From Lederbergia galactosidilytica (GTDB lineage Bacteria > Bacillota > Bacilli > Bacillales > Bacillaceae_C), in assembly GCF_017873565.1 (NCBI RefSeq), contig NZ_JAGGKH010000004.1, forward strand, positions 62,001-126,000: a stretch of 64,000 nt of DNA. Reading direction: 5' to 3'. A program made the position numbers and the translations under genes. The notes below the pieces were generated by a model. The model was given only the letters and a program-made list of their open reading frames with translations, had not been told where the DNA came from and did no database searches. How positions within the stretch are numbered: position 1 is the stretch's first letter; every line of letters starts with the position of its first letter. Below, in pieces: positions 60,140-64,000 of this stretch.

Positions 60140-61330
60140 TTGGAAAGAGTAGTTGGAACAATAGCCAGAGGTCTTCGTTGCCCGATCATTAATCAAGGAG
60201 ATCAAATCGAAGACATTGTTGTTGATAGTGTGTTAAAAGCAGCTGAGGTTGAAGGCTTTCAAATTCAGGATAAAGATATTGTCTCCATTACAGAATCAAT
60301 CGTCGCCCGTGCTCAAGGGAATTATGCAACTGTCGATCATATTGCAAAAGATGTTCAAGCAAAATTCGGTGATGAACCGGTTGGCGTTATCTTCCCGATT
60401 TTAAGCCGAAATCGTTTTGCCAACTGTTTGCGTGGTATTGCGAAAGGGGCAAGCAAGATTTTTTTAATGCTGAGTTATCCTTCTGATGAAGTAGGAAACC
60501 ATCTAGTGGATATCGACTTGCTTGATGAAAAAGGAGTTAATCCGTGGACAGATGTGTTAACGGAAGAACAATTCCGCAACCATTTTGGCTTTATCAAACA
60601 TACATTTACTGGTGTCGATTATATTGAATATTATAAATCCTTGATTGAAGACTGTGGCACTTCTTGTGAAGTAATATTTTCTAACAATCCAAAGACCATT
60701 TTAGATTATACAAAAAATGTCCTTACTTGTGACATTCATACAAGAGAAAGAACAAAAAGAATTTTGAATGCAAATGGCGGAGAAAAGATTTATAGCTTGG
60801 ATAATATTCTATCAGAATCTGTTGATGGTAGTGGTTTTAATGAAACTTATGGCCTTCTAGGCTCCAATAAATCAACAGAAGATGCAGTAAAACTTTTTCC
60901 ACGGGATTGCCAGCCAATTGTTGATCAAATTCAACAGACACTTAAAGAAAAAATAGGCAAAACGGTAGAAGTGATGATATATGGGGATGGAGCCTTTAAA
61001 GACCCTGTTGGGAAAATCTGGGAACTTGCTGATCCAGTTGTATCTCCGGCTTATACCGCAGGACTTAATGGGACCCCAAATGAAGTGAAATTAAAATACT
61101 TAGCGGATAATAACTTCTCAAATCTAAGAGGGGAAGAACTTCAGCAAGCGATCAATGAATTTATTGATAATAAAGGGGAAGACCTTGTGGGGGCTATGGA
61201 AGCCCAAGGAACAACACCAAGAAAATTAACCGATTTGATTGGTTCTCTTTCTGACTTAACTTCAGGAAGCGGAGATAAAGGCACACCGATTGTCTTTATT
61301 CAGGGGTATTTTGATAATTATACGAGTTAA
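60140..61330 (+). CDS. CofE-like (F420-0:gamma-glutamyl ligase family) protein
   Basis: 396 residues. The N-terminal 250 follow the F420_ligase (CofE) pattern: GTIARGLRCPIINQGDQIED, IQDKDIVSITESIVARAQGN, the acidic metal-binding residues in VMIYGDGAFKDPVGKIWELA, and VVSPAYTAGL. CofE adds gamma-linked glutamates to coenzyme F420-0. No other F420 gene is in the window, and Bacillaceae generally do not make F420, so the true acceptor may be different. Start TTG at 60140 with AAGGAG eight bases upstream. Controlled, by position, by the divergent LysR. A terminator follows immediately. Confidence 0.75.
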   Translation: MERVVGTIARGLRCPIINQGDQIEDIVVDSVLKAAEVEGFQIQDKDIVSITESIVARAQGNYATVDHIAKDVQAKFGDEPVGVIFPILSRNRFANCLRGIAKGASKIFLMLSYPSDEVGNHLVDIDLLDEKGVNPWTDVLTEEQFRNHFGFIKHTFTGVDYIEYYKSLIEDCGTSCEVIFSNNPKTILDYTKNVLTCDIHTRERTKRILNANGGEKIYSLDNILSESVDGSGFNETYGLLGSNKSTEDAVKLFPRDCQPIVDQIQQTLKEKIGKTVEVMIYGDGAFKDPVGKIWELADPVVSPAYTAGLNGTPNEVKLKYLADNNFSNLRGEELQQAINEFIDNKGEDLVGAMEAQGTTPRKLTDLIGSLSDLTSGSGDKGTPIVFIQGYFDNYTS

Positions 61331-61334
61331 TAAT

Positions 61335-61377
61335 AAAGACCGAGTAAAGAGTGGATATCATTTACTCGGTCTTTTTT
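61335..61377. terminator. Terminator between CofE-like gene and glgA
   Basis: AAAGACCGAGTAAA (61335-61348) and TTTACTCGGTCTTT (61361-61374) form a perfect 14-bp stem followed by TTT. It serves both convergent transcripts. Confidence 0.92.
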
Positions 61378-61388
61378 GCATTGATCTA

Positions 61389-62837
61389 TCATCCCACAGG
61401 AAGCGCTCGAGTGGATAACAAGCTTTCATATATCTCCTTGTATTGCGTTGCCGAAGCCTCCCAACTGAAGTCGAGCTTCATCGCTCTTTCTACTAGTATT
61501 CTCCATCTTTTAGGCTGAAAGCAATATAACCAAACGGCTCTTTCAATCGTATAGAGCATGTCATGGGCATTATAGTTCGCAAATGAAAAACCATACCCCT
61601 CATTCGTAAATTCATTGTACGGCATGACAGAGTCACGCAAGCCTCCTGTTTCCCGGACAATCGGCAAGGTGCCATAGCGTAAGGCTAAAAGTTGACCGAT
61701 TCCACAAGGTTCAAATTGTGAAGGCATTAAAAACAAATCAGAGCTGGCATAGATTCTCCGCGCTACCCCCTCATCAAAATGATTTTGAAAGGAAACCTTT
61801 TCTGGGTACTGTGCGGCTAATTCCCTAAAGGCCTGTTCATATTTCTCTTCTCCTGTTCCAAGCAATACAAACTGAACGCCGATGTTCATGATTTCATGAA
61901 AGACGTGGAGGACAAGATCCAAGCCTTTTTGCTCAACCAAGCGGGTGACCATGGAAATAACCGGAATTTCTTGATCGACAGGCAAACCTAGATATTCTTG
62001 CAACCTTTCCTTATTTTTCCACTTCCCTTTTATTTCTTCATAATTTTCATCAATAAACGGGTCTGTCACAGGATTATAAAGTTCAGCGTCGATCCCATTT
62101 AAAATCCCTTTTAGTTCATCCTTCCTTTTTCTTAAGAAACCGTCTAGCTGTTCACCATAATAGGGATCTTGAATTTCCTGAGCATAAGTCGGACTCACGG
62201 TCGTGACAAGATCTGAATAAGCCAATCCAGCCTTTAAATAACTGACATTCCCATGAAATTCTAGACCATCCATATGAAAATACAATTCACTTAAATCCAA
62301 CAGATTGGCCAAAACGGACTTTGGATACACTCCTTGATAACGCAAATTATGTATCGTAAAAATCGTTCGGATATGACGATAAAATGGGTGGTGATGATAA
62401 TGAGCTTTTAATAGAACACTAATAGGACCCGCTTGCCAATCATGACAATGGATAATATCTATTTGATCCTCTAAATAAGGCAAAGCCTCCAGTACCGCTC
62501 TTGAGAAAAACGCAAAACGCTCCCCATCATCAAAAAATCCATAACTGCCATGGCGCTTAAAATAATATTCATTATCTAAAAAATAGTAGCGGATCCCTTC
62601 CATTGTAATCTGTTCAATTCCACAATATTGTACTCTCCAGCCAACAGGTACCTCGATGCTCCTCACAAAAGCTAACTGTTGTTTATATTCAAAGGGAAGG
62701 TCTTCATATTTTGGTAAAATGACACTTACCTTTACATCTTGAGTCTGTAGAACCTTTGGCAACGCACCAATAACATCCCCAAGACCGCCTGTTTTAATAA
62801 ATGGCACACATTCTGAAGCCGCGAATAATACATTCAT
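61389..62837 (-). CDS. glgA: Glycogen synthase GlgA
   Basis: 482-residue GT5 glycosyltransferase that extends alpha-1,4-glucan from ADP-glucose. The N-terminal ADP-glucose site is ECVPFIKTGGLGDVIGALPK. The C-terminal GT-B half has DLFLMPSQFEPCGIGQLLAL followed by YGTLPIVRETGGLRDSV. HCHDWQAGPISVLLKAH and IFTIHNLRYQG are further family blocks. It starts 12 bp after glgD on the same strand, in the order glgD-glgA known from Bacillus glycogen operons (glgBCDAP). If glgP is present it is not immediately downstream; a terminator ends this transcript at 61335-61377. Confidence 0.95.
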   Translation of the reverse strand: MNVLFAASECVPFIKTGGLGDVIGALPKVLQTQDVKVSVILPKYEDLPFEYKQQLAFVRSIEVPVGWRVQYCGIEQITMEGIRYYFLDNEYYFKRHGSYGFFDDGERFAFFSRAVLEALPYLEDQIDIIHCHDWQAGPISVLLKAHYHHHPFYRHIRTIFTIHNLRYQGVYPKSVLANLLDLSELYFHMDGLEFHGNVSYLKAGLAYSDLVTTVSPTYAQEIQDPYYGEQLDGFLRKRKDELKGILNGIDAELYNPVTDPFIDENYEEIKGKWKNKERLQEYLGLPVDQEIPVISMVTRLVEQKGLDLVLHVFHEIMNIGVQFVLLGTGEEKYEQAFRELAAQYPEKVSFQNHFDEGVARRIYASSDLFLMPSQFEPCGIGQLLALRYGTLPIVRETGGLRDSVMPYNEFTNEGYGFSFANYNAHDMLYTIERAVWLYCFQPKRWRILVERAMKLDFSWEASATQYKEIYESLLSTRALPVG

Positions 62838-62849
62838 AAATGCCCTCCA

Positions 62850-63953
62850 TTAAACAATTTCCGATTTTTTAATTACCTTTGGTTCTACTTCACCGATCAA
62901 AGATGTTTTTTCGCTTATCCTCGCATGTTTATCCGCAATTATATTTTCTACATAGGCGCCTTCTGCAATCTCTCCTTTTTGCATAATAATACTATTTCGC
63001 ACAATCGCACCTTTCTTCACGGACACTCCGCGGAATAACACACTATTCTCGACTGTTCCTTCGATTTCACAGCCATTAGCGATAAAGGAATTGGATACAT
63101 TGGATGTCGCTGAATATTTGGCAGGGGCCTCATGTTTCACTTTGGTCGATATATTCCATTGTTCATAGAAATAAGCACGGATCATGTCGGGATTTAGAAA
63201 CTCCATATTACTAGCATAATAGCTTTCCATGGAATGAATAAATGGCATATGCCCTTGAAAAGAATAGCCTTGGATATGCAACTGATCCAGATGAGCCTTA
63301 ATCCCGTCTTTTAAGAAATCATCTTCATTGTTTTGAAAACATTGAGCAATCATTTCAATAAATAATGACTTTTTTAAGACATAGGTTTCCAAACAAATGG
63401 GATCCCCTTTATGTGGAATTGAATATAGTTCAATATCCTTCACACTCCCGTTCTCACGTAAACGACATTTATGATAGATTGGTTTTCGAATCAAGTCTCC
63501 GTCATAATGTTTGTATAAAACCGTGATATCAGCTCGGTTATTTTCATGTTGTTGAATCACAGCTTGATAATCTATTTTCCCAACATGGTAGCCTGGCGAA
63601 AGAATAATGAATTCTGCCGGAGAGCGGCGAAACATTTCAAGATAATTATAAAAGGCAGGAATATCTGCAGTTAAGTTTTTATCTGGATGATCAGAAGGAA
63701 GGATAAACAGACCACCATTATGTCTGTCCAAATCCCACTCCTTTCCAGCCCCTAAATGATCCATAAGTGAGCGGAATTTTCCGCTTGTGAATACAGCTAC
63801 CTGTTTGATCCCTGCATGTCTATAATTAGACAAAGTAAAGTCAATTAAGCGATAACGGCCTGCAAATGGGACCGAAGCCAAACTTCGTTGTTCCGTTAAT
63901 TTTTTTAAAAATGTCTTTTCATTCATTAAATTAATAATCCCCAAAACTTTCAT
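62850..63953 (-). CDS. glgD: Glucose-1-phosphate adenylyltransferase subunit GlgD
   Basis: About 367 residues. Nucleotidyltransferase domain with the GlgD-type N-terminus MKVLGIINLMNEKTFLKKLT and RSLASVPFAGRYRLIDFTLS, then a C-terminal left-handed beta-helix (SNSFIANGCEIEGTVENSVL, RGVSVKKGAIVRNSIIMQKG). GlgD partners with GlgC to form the Bacillus-type ADP-glucose pyrophosphorylase; it lacks the catalytic GGxGTRL loop of GlgC. The frame opens at a TTG (63959), but AAGGG lies eight bases before the ATG at 63953. glgC should lie just beyond the right edge. glgA follows within 12 bp. Confidence 0.93.
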   Translation of the reverse strand: MKVLGIINLMNEKTFLKKLTEQRSLASVPFAGRYRLIDFTLSNYRHAGIKQVAVFTSGKFRSLMDHLGAGKEWDLDRHNGGLFILPSDHPDKNLTADIPAFYNYLEMFRRSPAEFIILSPGYHVGKIDYQAVIQQHENNRADITVLYKHYDGDLIRKPIYHKCRLRENGSVKDIELYSIPHKGDPICLETYVLKKSLFIEMIAQCFQNNEDDFLKDGIKAHLDQLHIQGYSFQGHMPFIHSMESYYASNMEFLNPDMIRAYFYEQWNISTKVKHEAPAKYSATSNVSNSFIANGCEIEGTVENSVLFRGVSVKKGAIVRNSIIMQKGEIAEGAYVENIIADKHARISEKTSLIGEVEPKVIKKSEIV

Positions 63954-64000
63954 CTCCAACGCCCTTCCCTTATAAGATGTGTGCTAAGAAGTAAGATTAG

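Overview
This window comes from the chromosome of a low-GC Gram-positive endospore-former-type bacterium (Bacillota, Bacillaceae sensu lato), very probably moderately halophilic or halotolerant. The evidence is consistent AGGAGG ribosome-binding sites, frequent TTG starts, sigma-A type promoters, PurR, cre-like and M-box regulatory sites of the Bacillus kind, Bacillus-type gene families (YngK, FruRKA, GlgD/GlgA, HPr kinase) and an ectoine operon (ectABC) at the left edge. Genus and species cannot be fixed from the sequence alone. I see no tRNA, rRNA, CRISPR array, prophage or intact insertion sequence.

Layout. 1-2.2 kb: ectA-ectB-ectC (minus strand; ectC cut by the window edge). 2.2-6 kb: a stand-alone HPr kinase, an Eis-type acetyltransferase and a TauE/SafE permease. 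6.3-9.2 kb: a divergent carbohydrate locus (TIM-barrel epimerase and GPH-family symporter) with cre/LacI-type operators. 9.4-12 kb: a methyltransferase and a magnesium locus in which a consensus promoter, an M-box riboswitch, its terminator, a GC-rich repeat and a 25-codon Pro/acidic leader ORF all precede a short MgtE. 12-15.5 kb: cell-wall carboxypeptidase, YngK-like glycoside hydrolase and a GNAT. 15.8-18.6 kb: vanR-vanS-vanY without ligase genes. 18.9-20.4 kb: folE paired with a pteridine-reductase-like SDR. 20.7-25.4 kb: LysR, MFS and a chemoreceptor. 25.5-33 kb: poorly characterised membrane and soluble proteins, including a probably inactive M50-like protein. 33.1-38.7 kb: guaC with PurR boxes, an MFS carrier, an ABC exporter pair and rpiA. 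39-41 kb: a GH5-X2-CBM46 glucanase with an LPNTA sorting signal. 41.3-43.9 kb: an ABC exporter operon ending in its own TetR regulator, with a perfect operator. 44-47.7 kb: fruR-fruK-fruA. 48.2-56.3 kb: HAD phosphatase, DUF3298 lipoprotein, a diguanylate-cyclase remnant, two immunity-like proteins, DinB-like protein, zinc dehydrogenase, a frameshifted sugar O-acetyltransferase and an RlmD-type rRNA methyltransferase. 56.7-59 kb: ECF sigma/anti-sigma pair. 59.1-61.3 kb: a LysR gene divergent from an orphan CofE-like ligase. 61.4-64 kb: glgD-glgA (minus strand).

Working together. Several units are complete regulatory circuits: M-box/leader-mgtE (Mg2+ uptake), PurR-guaC (purine salvage), FruR-fruRKA (fructose uptake), TetR-ABC exporter, VanRS-VanY (peptidoglycan trimming) and ECF sigma with its membrane anti-sigma. 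The intergenic regions carry at least three dispersed repeat families and two tandem arrays, which explain most of the longer gene-free stretches.

The signal I find most worth pursuing is the magnesium locus. Two different Mg2+-sensing layouts (a classical M-box, and an acidic/proline-rich leader ORF with a perfect Shine-Dalgarno) lie in series in front of an MgtE that lacks the usual N-terminal gating domain.
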